Source: Pempheris klunzingeri (lineage: Eukaryota > Chordata > Actinopteri > Acropomatiformes > Pempheridae). From it: 64,000 nt of DNA. Position numbers and translations under genes: made by a program. Position 1 is the first letter of the stretch, and each line of letters begins with the position of its first letter. Shown here piece by piece: positions 36,983 through 47,843 of the stretch. The notes below the pieces were generated by a model, which was given only the letters and a program-made list of their open reading frames with translations, was not told the DNA's origin and did no database searches. The stretch lies in the NCBI RefSeq assembly GCF_042242105.1, contig NC_092012.1:6122470-6186469 (forward strand), written 5' to 3'.

Positions 36983-38134
36983 TTAAAAGGACAGACAGCT
37001 GGGTATGTGTCCAGGAAAGCGCCCGCAGTACGTGTTCCCTGCATTACATGTGGTACACTCGCAGTTTCTGGCCACAGGGTACGTGACGCCCACTGGACAT
37101 CCTTTAATGTGTTTCACCTCATAGGACCAGTCCCCGTTACAGATCTTCTGTTCGGCCCAGTCATCGTGGCTGATGTAGACAGGATCCTGTTGTCAATGGC
37201 AACAATGGACAACAGTGTTATGATTAAACACATTAGCACATAAATGCAACTAATTCAGTCCCGCACAGATTTTGAAGAGCAGCTCAGACTAAAACGCAGA
37301 CTTCTGCCTTCACTCACGGGCACAAACAGATAAAGAGACAAAGCATGATTCAAATGGAGACAAAAGGGCAATTTAAGCACTAACAACAGGATTGTAACAT
37401 GCTATGATCTGCAACTGATTGACTATTAAAGAATATTTGACCACATCTAAATCTAATAGATGCTGCAAAGGGTTTATTTACATCAGTAATGTTCATAAAT
37501 TCAACAGTAAATCTGGTGGATATTTCAACAAGCCTGTTCAGAGAGTTTCAAAGTAAAACATGCTACAGGTCTTTTTACATTAGTGCATGTGTTTTGGGTT
37601 ACACTCAATTATCCATGCAATCTAATTGTCTTTTTCTTCCATAAAAGGTCCCTGGTTTATATTTTCATTTTGTTCAGAAGAATAATGCATTTAAAAAACA
37701 ACATATATTTTCATTATTGTTTGTAATAATTGTCTTTGTAAGAAAAGTTGTATCATGCTGAGCACAGGTGAAATCAGTAAAATGGAAAAACTCCCTCAAG
37801 CTTATCTAACAGAAAGTAATCAGTAATATTTCCGAACACAACAATATTAATATTGTGACAGCTTTACACACTGGAGCATGGTCAGTTATATAAGCAGAAT
37901 AAATGTGCGTGTCCTGTTAGTTATTATTAACACATGCTGTTTTTACATCTCGGATGTCTGAAGGATATCCGTTACCTCGTGGTAACACTGTCCTGCACAT
38001 ATGGTGGTGTAGATGAACTCCATGCTGCCACAGCTCTCCACGGGGATGCTGACGTTGGCTGGATGACAGCCGAAGTTGCAGCCCTGCCCCGCCCCCGCCA
38101 GCGCCAGCACTGCTGCCATGACAACCAGCTGCAT
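36983..38134 (-). CDS. fshb: Follicle-stimulating hormone beta subunit
   Basis: Hormone-specific subunit of the pituitary gonadotropin FSH. It pairs with the common alpha subunit and is secreted by gonadotropes. Coding exons on the minus strand: 38134-37976 and 37186-36983. The donor GAG|GTAACG and acceptor ACAACAG|GATCC are in phase 0, giving 120 residues. Residues 1-18 are a signal peptide ([18 protein letters not shown]). The mature chain has twelve cysteines (five from the first coding exon, seven from the second), the number required for the cystine-knot fold. The CAGxC motif is present as CAGQC (46-50), and the second exon carries [20 protein letters not shown] and [12 protein letters not shown]. 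There is one N-glycosylation sequon, N27-V-S. The extra N-terminal pair C19/C23 and the missing mid-chain cysteines follow the percomorph FSH beta pattern. The frame reads through the donor to a false stop, so splicing is needed. Its neighbours arl14ep and kcna4 match the mammalian locus. Confidence 0.97.
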
Positions 38135-38159
38135 CCTCTGCCGGGTGCAACACAAATGC

Positions 38160-39312
38160 CTGCCACAAGAGGGGATCAGGTCTCACGTCAGATACTTAGA
38201 ACAATGTATGGAGATCTAATAAATTAACGTGGATTAAAGTGAGTGAACATCCCTTTGTGCCTTTTTCCAGGACTATGGTGATTTAATCATTCAGGGGCCT
38301 GTGGGTTAATGGTGGTCTTAGATCTACAGGAGATGTATAGGTTTCATTTTATGCCTCCTTAAATTTGTATCTACTTCAATTACAGGGTAAAATTAAATAC
38401 CACACCCCCCGCCATGTAAGGTAGAATACAATCAGTAATAAAATTATATAATAGAGAGGATATGTCTGAATAGTTTTTTTACCATATATTCTTTATCCTC
38501 CTCTACTTTTTACTCATACCTGCATACAGCTTTCTACATTCGATTCATAGCATCAGATGTGTTGGACTAACGTTCAATTCTACTCTCCTCCAACTTCACT
38601 TCAAGCTGTTGTTTCCACAGTTATTAGGTTACAGACATTTCTAATTAACATACAGTTGTATCTTTAATTGGTTTACTTAGATAATTTAAAGAGAGACTTT
38701 AAATAAATGCAACACCACGACGATTTGGGAATTTAAAAGAAAAACTGAAATACGTACTGTATCATATTTGATATACACATTTTCATCATGATAATAGAAC
38801 AAAATGAAGTACTTTTTTGGTTAATATATGCTGCTTCAATTTAGCATACATGCATCTTTAGATATTGATAACAGTACAAAACTTACTACAACTTTCTAAA
38901 CTTTCTAACTAAAATGACTAGCTCGGTAAGTCATATGAATCGCAACCCAACAAAGTGGCAGCCATCTTTAATTTGGCAGGTAAGTCATTAAATGTTATAA
39001 AATATCCTTTAACAACAGCAGCAGAACAAAGGCCACCAGGGATAAAAGAGGGATGAAGAGAATGTCAGTGATCTTTTACATACTTTTAGAGATTTCTTGC
39101 AATTCTGTGCAGAATTTCCTCCTCACATCTACCAAACTGGATTTACAGTTACCAACATATACTATAACTTATAACGGCCTCCATATGAGAGAATTCTTTA
39201 CAGGTCAGGACTGTTTTATCATCTTTACGTTGTTTGCGACAACTTAAAACAAGTCATTTATGCAGTCAGCAGTTTGCATGTCATCTACATAAATCTTTGA
39301 CAGAAAACGTAC
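38160..39312 (-). other. fshb intron 1
   Basis: Intron between the noncoding first exon and the start-codon exon. The donor CTACAG|GTACGT is at 39313/39312, and the acceptor is probably TTGTGGCAG near 38160 (a nearer CCCGGCAG at about 38138 is an alternative). It is AT-rich with no other feature seen. Confidence 0.6.
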
Positions 39313-39470
39313 CTGTAGAGCTCTATAGACGCTTTGAACTTCAATCGCAAGCCTTGATTCTTCTGTCACTCTCCAAACATCTGTGACAGCTTTCAACCTG
39401 CGACCGTCCCCTCTGTTGCTTAAATAGTGCTGCTCATAAATCCTTTAAATCTATTCGACCTTGGGCTCAG
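39313..39470 (-). promoter_or_regulatory. fshb: fshb promoter and noncoding exon 1
   Basis: Read on the minus strand, a nuclear-receptor half-site CCAAGGTCG (39456-39464; NR5A1/SF-1 consensus YCAAGGYCR) lies about 30 bp upstream of a TATA-like TATTTAA (39420-39426). Transcription would start near 39392, giving an untranslated first exon of about 80 nt that ends at the donor CTACAG|GTACGT at 39313. A second related word, CCAAGGCC, occurs further out near 39551. SF-1 is an established regulator of gonadotropin beta genes. The start site is inferred. Confidence 0.68.
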
Positions 39471-40097
39471 TGCTATTTTTCCCACCTGTTTAGACTTGAA
39501 AGCAAATCGTCGTGTCTCTCCCTCGACAGAACAGGGATGGCTCGTGGTCCAAGGCCTTTCCTTCTCCACATGAGGAGGAGCCAGTCGGTATCTACTGAAA
39601 TCGTGTCTTGATTACACGAGTGAAGGGCTTAGATGGACCACAGTAATAAAACAAGTCTGCTGCCCCCACAGTGAGACGGAAAACTGATTTAAGCATCAGT
39701 AATTAATTTGCCATGCTCCATCTTCACTGCTTTATGTTTTCCAGGGAATGATGGAGTAACACATGGTGTTGACTACTTTTATATTTAAAAATTACGACTG
39801 TCCCAGTGAATATTGGTACAGTCTGCACGTTGCTCTCAGCCCATTCACATCAAGTCACCGTGGTGTCAATGAACAAACACTGCCAGAGAGTCTTTTTTTA
39901 GTCCCACCACTATGGGATGCCAAGCAAAAAACTGTCTCCAACAGTGTCTTTCGGTATCTCTTTATTCATTATCTAAAAACCAATCAACATCAGCATCCAC
40001 AACTGCTGGGAACTCTTGATCTTTATGAATAATCTATCTGTATTTCTCAAAAACATGTTCTTTATTAATGAGGCGCAAGGTAGTTTTCACTTGGATT
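39471..40097. other. fshb upstream region, otherwise unremarkable
   Basis: DNA 5' of fshb, with no additional gene. Short open frames here lack support. Confidence 0.45.
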
Positions 40098-40315
40098 CAG
40101 TGGTGGAAGGAATATTCATATCATGTACGAAAGAGTAGCAGTTCCACACTGGACAAATCCTCTATTGCAGCTAAAAGTTCTGCATTCGAGTAAAAGTGCT
40201 CAAGATGTAGAACGGCCCCTTTCAGAGTGTTACAGAGGAACTATTCAAGTAAAGTAGAAATACCTCAAAGTTGTGTTTAAGTACAGCACTTGAGTAAATG
40301 TTATTTACACCACTG
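40098..40315. mobile_element. MITE of the CAGTGGTGGAA...CACCACTG family
   Basis: Ends CAGTGGTGGAAGGAA and (reverse-complemented) CAGTGGTGTAAATAAC form short terminal inverted repeats. The inside is rich in AAGTAxxAGTA / TTGAGTAAA words. This is one of the commonest percomorph repeats. I could not identify a clear target duplication. Confidence 0.72.
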
Positions 40316-43300
40316 CTTCCCTCCCTCTTGTTTCATAGAGCCTCAAAGCAAATGTCTGATTTCAAGAGGTCTTCCAGGCTGCTGCATTCAGTAAAAAGTT
40401 AGCACTGCACCACGAGCTGGACAGTCTGCAGTGACAGTAGAATATAAGTACTTGGGCAGCAGCCACGGTTCATCCAACTGCTGCTCCGTCTGCCCTTGCA
40501 GCCACCAGGGACTCAGGCTCTCGAACATCCTGCCGAACTGCCATACCTGCCTAACAAGGACTTTTATAGAGTGTCACCCTCGTCCTCTAAGGCACTGCTT
40601 CCTTTAGGAAACCTCGGCTGAAATACATCATTGTTAGCGTGCATTTTGCCCTTAATGAACACCAGTCATAGTTGATTAATCTTGTATTCAGAGAGGAACA
40701 CACCATTAGTCATTTTCTGAGCAGTCTGAATAACAGCTGGTAAAATGAGCGCATCTGCAGTGAAACTTGATTTATTAAGTCTGGAGCTGAAACCATTATA
40801 CCCGTGCATGCACTGCATTGATATGCTAATTACATAAACACCCTATTTACATTCAACCTGGAATCTGAAAGGGGCAGGTAAGGCTTTTAAGTTCATGTCA
40901 ATATCATGGTTCTAAAAATAGCCAATTTGCAGTGCAGCAAGTGCAAAGAAAACAATACTGAAGAAGCAGCACAGTAGATGTCCGAGCGGCCATCTTATTT
41001 CCCACCTTCCCACAGCCACAAGATGAGGAGGCCACTGGGAATCAATTTGGAAATGATGGACGACGCGATGGTTTCAGTGCCCAGGATGATTTTCTGGTTC
41101 ATAACTCTAAGCACAACTATAAGAAAAGCTCATTTTAGTGTAACAGCTCAAACAAGCTTTATATGAAGCCCCACATAAAACAGCTCAGAGCTGTATATCT
41201 TGCTGACATCACAGATTTGAGTCATGGCTCATTGGTTTTGAGCTGTGGAACAGAATCCTCTCACTTTTTTTTTTGTTTTTTTTAAATCAACACACCGTAA
41301 ACATTGCCATAACGGGACTGACAACATCCACAAGCCCACTCAGTCACACCTTGCTCCCCTCTCTGCAGAGCCTCGCCTCCTCTGCTGCTTCCATCTGCTG
41401 CTGTACCAGTCCGTGATCACGGTCCCCGTCGGAAACAGGCTACTTTAAAGTAGTCGTGTCGCATGTGAAAAAACACTCACTGAGGCCCTGAACACACCGC
41501 ATCGCCCCACAGGTCTAAACAAACGCCTCCACAGCCGAGCCAAGGACAAGACTTTTGTTTGGTGACTGTGCTGCATGTTTCTATGTGCAGGCAGAGTGTG
41601 GACGTAGGTGGTAGGTGTGTTTATGTGTATCGACTGCAGATGATTCTTCACTGTGTTCTGTCCTTTACTTTCTCTCTTTATATCCAGGCTCATTCCACAC
41701 CTATTGTTATTTAACTTAATAGCACACCGCGGATCCTCTTTTTTTTTTTACAGTCAAATAGACCGCATAATTTAAGACATGCTTCACATACTTTCTGCGG
41801 TCCTTTAAACTGTAGTAGTCTAAAATACTCAGGTAATCCATCTAAATTGCTCCAAATTTTTAGACTAGTCACTAAAAAATTCTGGTAAATGTTTTACTTT
41901 ATTTTATCTGAAAATCAAATGTTTAATTTATCCCTACATTAAGGTCTACATATTGCTTTTCTACACTTTCAGGCGCATAACTGTGGCTGACATTTGGCCT
42001 TAAAGCCAGACAATTCTTAGGATATCTAGACTAACTAATATCAGAATAAGCCTCACAAACCCCACATGTGTAATATGTGTGAATGAGTAGAATGTAAAAT
42101 CCTTTCAATGTAAAGTAACTCCCTCCCAAATCCCCCAGAAATATCACTGAGGTCATGACGCCATGTCCTTACTGCTGCAGCCCTGGAGCCTCTCTTTTGG
42201 ATTACTCTGTCACTTTTTATTCCTGTGAAGCACCAGTGTCTGTCACTTGCTGCTTTGCTCACTTCCCTGAATTGGTTTGGTCATCAAACTTTATTCTATT
42301 GCAGTAATTCAACATTATACTTTACAGACTTTCAACAATGAATGAAGATGATATGATCATCTGGTCTTTTTATACTATTCTGTTGTCCAAATTAATAACT
42401 AAGACAATCTGTAAGGACTACTTCACCAGCATTTGGCTCTCATTACATTATCAGACTCACAGTGGATACTTTTAAGAAGATAAACGCGGGATCATAATCG
42501 GTGCAGCAGCAAAATGTCCTGCTGTCCGTTGAAGCAAAACTTGACTTTCCATCACACTGTCAAGTTTAAAAGGTTATCACTGCATCGTTAACTGTTATAC
42601 TTCAGCGTCAACAGTATCCAACTTTTCTGACTTCATCAGCCAATTTTGAATGACCTTCTTGGGAAAATAACACAGAGGAAACTGGGTTTTACATTATTTA
42701 GAAATAGTTCTGAATGCAACGATTGCAATTTTCCCGTTGTGTGTATCAACAACTGGGTGAGTTGTGAATGATGCTCTGGTTTAAAGGATGAGCATTAGAG
42801 TGACATGAAAAAGTAAGCGTTTAGTGGTTTGGTGTGCTGAAGTGGCTCACTGTGTATGTTGTATGTTGATGCAGGAGGATTTTGTCAACAGATGCAGCTG
42901 AGTTGCAGCTCTGGCATCAGTTCAGAGTGCATCCAAACTTCTGTGTAATAAGGCACCCTCTATCCTCTCTCTATCACCTCTTATTATTACTGACCTCGCA
43001 ACTCCCCCTGGTGCTGACTGAGGTGGATGCTCAATGAAGTGCAAGGGGTGAGCGTGCCTGGCGTGCGTGTGTGTGTGGTGGGTGGAGGGTTGCCTACATG
43101 TTGTGCAGACTAGAAAAGAGCTCCTCTAATGTCCTCGGTAAGTATCTGAAATCCAGCGAGAGGGAGAAAGAGGACTGTGAAGACGAGCTCTTTAAAGAAT
43201 CAGTGGGTGATATTTGCACTGTCAGCAGTACTACTGATTATTTCACAAGCATAAGCCTCTGCATTGGATTTTACATTTTGTTTCCTCTTATGAAAAAGAA

Positions 43301-44784
43301 GCACAGTGATTGTATAATTCGTTTTAGAAGGAGACTGCACAAGTAACCAAATATATCCCTACCGGAATATTACAAGGAGAGATTTGAAAAATACCTCAGG
43401 GAATGATTAGGATTCCTTAGAGGAATGTTGCATCCGTTTTCTGGACTAGAATAACAGGCTGCTCTTGTCCTAATTTTTTTGAACCAAATGGACCGAATTT
43501 GCTATAGCTACTGATTGCTTTATATCCCAGCTCTAGGCCTGCAGTGGTACCTGCAGAAAAACCAATTATCTGCACAATCAAATTAAGCCTGGGAAGTTTC
43601 AAAGGTGCAATGAATAAGACTTTTACTGTCCCATAGCGCAAAATGATCCAAATAAATCCGTGGTGGCAATAGGCTGCTTGATCAATAGCGGTGACTCAAC
43701 AGTTACCCCGCCAGATGCCGAAATGTCTAGTTTTGAAAGTTTTTAAAGGTGGTTTTGACTCACAGAATAAGACACACAGCACAAACATCTACTTTTCAAG
43801 CTAAAAATGATGAAGCAAAAAGGTAATATACGATAATGCACCTTATTACTTCACCTTTTTAACTGCTCCACTCGTCTTTTATGGTAAAAGACTGCGACTA
43901 TTCATTCTGTTTCTGTCCATCGCAGGCCTCAGCACATGTTGTAATCACTTGGTCACTAGTCATCATACTGTTAATTGTTTTCATCCTTTGGTAATTATCA
44001 TCAAACTGTGGCGTATACCTGCAAATAAGTCAGAGCTAATGCAGCTATATAAACGACAAATCACCATGACAGAATATGGTGACTTGCCTGTGGTGTTCAG
44101 TGCTAATTACTCAAAATGTAATGCATTCATAATTGCTTTTTCAATAGTAATGTATTGTTTTACTAATTAATAACCTGAGCACCATAATTATGCTTCTTGT
44201 GTTATAGTCTCCAAACTGCTGCATGTGTTCTCTCCTTCTTGCGAAAACTCAACTTAGTTCAGGCCTCTAAAGAACTTAGGGAGTAAAGTGATCTGCTGTT
44301 TCTATTAGAAGCTAGTTGAGGGTGTGAAGATGACATCTAATTATGCATTATATGAATTGGTGGACTGTAATTTTAACAGGTGTCTGAAGCTGTTGGGTCA
44401 GTCTTTCCAGGGGAGCAAACATTGTTGTTTCTGCTGCTGAGGATGGACCAGACACCTGATGAAGGAAGGGCCTGCTGAGGTGTCTGGCCACCAAAAGACT
44501 TTATCCCCCTCTGAACGTTTTATACTTTTATTTCCCACCATTGGCTTTCAAACTACTTTTAGTTGAAATCTACAAACCTGCAAACCTTTGAAACCTTCCC
44601 AAAGGTCTGATGAAAGGACTAGCTGGGAGGATCATGGGGAGGGTTTGCTAAGAGGCTTCACCAGCGAGACACATCATCAGTTGTGTACCTCAGCATCACC
44701 GGGTGTTTCGGCCATTTATCACAAGACACCCTCAGCCGAGGCAGGCCACCACAGGTTGATCAAGCCTGGGTGTATGTCTCACGG
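40316..44784. other. Intergenic between fshb and kcna4, no gene seen
   Basis: About 4.5 kb with a few poly-T runs (41265 and 41741) and a short palindrome CCGTGATCACGG at about 41410. The open frames are short and unsupported. Regulatory elements for the divergent genes fshb and kcna4 could lie here, but nothing specific can be shown. Confidence 0.45.
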
Positions 44785-45243
44785 TTAGCTACTCCTAGCT
44801 GCCCAGGTGGCATCACTCCTCTTCAGCCACAGCCAGTGGCTGGTCCTCTCAGCAGTATTGGCTAGTTCTTTAATAGCTCCTCGATGGTCCTGTCCCCTGA
44901 TTCCTACTTCCCTCAAGAGCTTTGTTGTTGACGTGGCTACGAAGCCCCTACATCCCACCTCCACTGGGCGCACCTTGATCTTCCAACCTTTGTCCTCTGC
45001 CTCGGCTGCTAAGTTGGCATACCGCAGCTTCTTACGCTCCTGAGCTTCCTCGATGGCATCCTCCCATGGAACCGTCAGCTCGATGATGTAAGCGGTTTGC
45101 TGGAAATTAGAGGACGAGGTCTGGTCTCAGGGTGGTTGTTAAGATCTCTGGGGGGAAAATGAGCCTGCGGCCCAAGTCAACTTTCATCTGCCAGTCCCTG
45201 GCTGCATTCAATGGGCCCAGATCAGATTGTGGACGGCTAGACC
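44785..45243 (-). pseudogene. Retroelement ORF remnant (C-terminal part), frameshifted
   Basis: On the minus strand two frames join into one familiar protein tail: SRPQSDLGPLNAARDWQMKV with LIFPPEILTTTLRPDLVL, then (after a frame change near 45107) AYIIELTVPWEDAIEEAQER and VRPVEVGCRGFVATSTTKLL, ending AARSS and a stop at 44785. The ELTVPWE...VEVGCRGF combination is the C-terminus of reverse-transcriptase-type retroelement ORFs repeated in fish and invertebrate genomes. It lacks the catalytic part and is broken, so it is non-functional. Confidence 0.72.
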
Positions 45244-46140
45244 TGCCGAGAAGATATGACACAAAATAGATGTCTTGTCACACAACTCCATCTCCTAGAA
45301 ATTATGTTTCCGGGTATATTTTGATCGGGCATTGTGCCTTTAAGAGAAAAACGGTAAAACCGGTACCTCCTTTTGGTTTATAGCCTTAATGTTCCTCTGC
45401 AACAACACTGAGGCCACTCACATTAAAGAGATGTAGTTTTCTTGTCGTTATCACTCGTTTGGCTGCACAAGTAGCTTTGATATCACTCATGTCTTCAGTG
45501 ATGTTTGACACTAAAGCTGTGTTTTGTGTATTCCACTATCACAGCGCATTTCTTGTCTGAGCAGCTGCTGAATTTACATCCGCTGTGCAAATTCAGTTGT
45601 TTTCTTTCTGATTTCTACTGACAGAACTGTTCTGGGACACAGTGAAAGAATAACAAATGAATCCACCTCTTAAGTGAGTGGCTTTTCACTCACTTTTAGG
45701 TGCTCTCTCTTCTAATTTGAATATGACCAGGATGGCAGAAACAGTGGACATTAATGTTGTTACTCAAATTTTAGATATATTAGGATTTTTGAATGGTTGT
45801 AAAGCAGAGTTAACCATTTGAGACCCACGTGTTGGGGTTCAGGTGAAATCCTAACAAAGACTTCTCATGATCATGTCAGGTACAATTAATGAAGACAAAA
45901 TATAACAAGGAAAGAGATTTCTGAGCTTTAGGAGCATGTGCAGGCACACACCTCCAGCATCATTTCTAAAGGGAAAACAGAGCAGAACCACGCAGTGTTT
46001 TGGTGGTTTAGGGGGATGGATTTCACTGAAAACTGCAGGGGCACCGAAGCTTTACCCTCCACTCCCAGCGAGGTACAAGTACCCACGTTACTTTAGGAAT
46101 GAGTGGAGGGTAATGCATTGCTTTTTGCGGGTAAGGACAC
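45244..46140. other. Upstream of kcna4, no gene seen
   Basis: No recognisable exon or repeat. The short open frames are unsupported. Confidence 0.4.
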
Positions 46141-46299
46141 CGGTTGCCACCCAGCAGTAATGATGAAGGGCAGAAGAGGCTCGGGTGTGAGACTGCAGCA
46201 CGGTGCGCAGTGACCGGCTGCATCCACTGGGGGAGGACCGAGCACCGCCTGCACGCGCTGCAGTACATGAACGACTTTCTCACCGAGGCTCTCCATCAT

Positions 46300-46332
<33 letters not shown>

Positions 46333-46339
46333 ACACACA
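46300..46339. repeat. (CA)n microsatellite
   Basis: CA run with one TA interruption. Confidence 0.93.
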
Positions 46340-47033
46340 ATAGGAGGGACCGGAGTATAGGTAGGGCTACAGCGACAGACAGACAGATGTGTGATGCTCA
46401 GACTCAACCATGGGGCCATTTCTCCTCGCCTGCGTGCAGGTAAACTTTTACCCACCCTCGCATCTTCTCGCCGAGACCGTGCCGAGCTGTCATTGATGCC
46501 AACTCGCCGCTCGCACACCTGCTTCTTCTTTTCCCCCCTTTTTCCTTCAATGGTTATCGCTGCCAGTGCACCGGGAGCGATGCAGCAGAAACGGGGGCTG
46601 AAGTGGCAGTAGATCCTGTTGAACTGAGACAAGACGTCGAGACGCAGCCGAAAAGTGTCCTCAGAGTGCGTCAGAGCACGGATGTATAGTGGATGATATG
46701 GTCGCTGGTTGGATACGACGAGGGATTTATGATATTACCCCCCAAAATCAAGACGGGAATTTGGGCAAAAGCGAAGAACTGCATCCTCACCTAACCTACC
46801 TCCTCCTCCTTCTCCTTCTCCTCCTCCTCCAGCAGATTTGTTTGTAGGGGGGCTAAGGCGATTCCGTTTAGCCCCTTTTCACATGTAAGTATGAATGTCA
46901 GGATGTAGAGAGGCTATTTTAATGGGCAGAATTTCGTGCGTAATGTCTGTTCTAAACCTAAATGTCTTCCGTGCATTCATTTCTGCAAGCCTACCTTCAT
47001 GTTCACTCCATAACAACAAATGATAATAATAAT

Positions 47034-47072
47034 AATGATGGTGATGATGTTGATGATGATGATGATAATCAT
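47034..47072. repeat. (GAT)n imperfect trinucleotide repeat
   Basis: GATGATGGTGATGATG-type run in the proposed kcna4 leader intron. The Asp- and His-rich open frames over it are artefacts. Confidence 0.8.
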
Positions 47073-47843
47073 ATGCCAATGAAGTTTTACCGCCCGTGTT
47101 GCAAAACATGCGTAGTATCCTGGACTATGCAGTCGCCAAAACAACGGACATCAAAATGAATACATCTTTTTTTTTTTTTTTTTAAACCAACTGCTGTTTT
47201 CTCTTGTCTTGTCTTTTTCACGCAGCTCCAGAGAGCGTCAGAGGAATAAAGTCATTCAGATTCGCCGGAGCACCATAATATAACGGCAAAGAACCAGGTT
47301 TTTTTTTTAATCTCATCACATAAAATGGCAACCAGGAGTGACCACGGAGGATCAAAAGACGCATTTGGGCGCAAGCCGCGGTCATGGAGAAATTAACCAC
47401 CTGATGGGCACCGGAGAAACCGAGGAGAGACTGTTTTGGTGTCGCTTGTTGACTTGGTGATTTGCAATGCTGAGCAAATAAAGGGGCGCTGCAAGTTTGA
47501 CACAGAGCGTCTGCGTAACAGGCTATGCCACCGGCCCTCACATATTTTGGTTATGGTAATGATGTCATAAAAAATTGGAGGCCTGTGCCTAAACGGGAAG
47601 ATAGGCTGATCCATATCTCCTACCATGTAAGTAGCCACATGGACCGCACTCAGCATGGACCTAATTGAGGTGTGTTTGTTTTTGTGACATTCTTATATTG
47701 ACAACTGATTGGTCGAACCGGTTGATGCCTCATTTTCTCTCTCTGCGCGCTCAGAGCTGCAACTTTTATCCTCTGGCCTGCATCCACATCGCCCTGAGGC
47801 GGTTAGTGTAGCGCTCACGGACCGAACCGCTCATTGACTTAAA

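Larger units (their letters stand above)
46141..47843 (+). promoter_or_regulatory. kcna4: kcna4 5' region: promoter, leader and probable leader introns
   Basis: GC-richer DNA with (CA)n at 46300-46339 and CTC-rich tracts at 46797-46832. Two intron-like intervals precede the start codon. The first runs from donor CACAT|GTAAGT (exon end about 46884) to acceptor CTTTTTCACGCAG (exon start 47226). The second runs from donor ACCAT|GTAAGT (exon end about 47627) to acceptor TCTCTCTGCGCGCTCAG (exon start about 47755). Several upstream ATGs occur. The mouse Kv1.4 leader is reported to be long and to support internal ribosome entry. Whether that holds here is unknown, and the transcription start is not identified. 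Confidence 0.5.
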
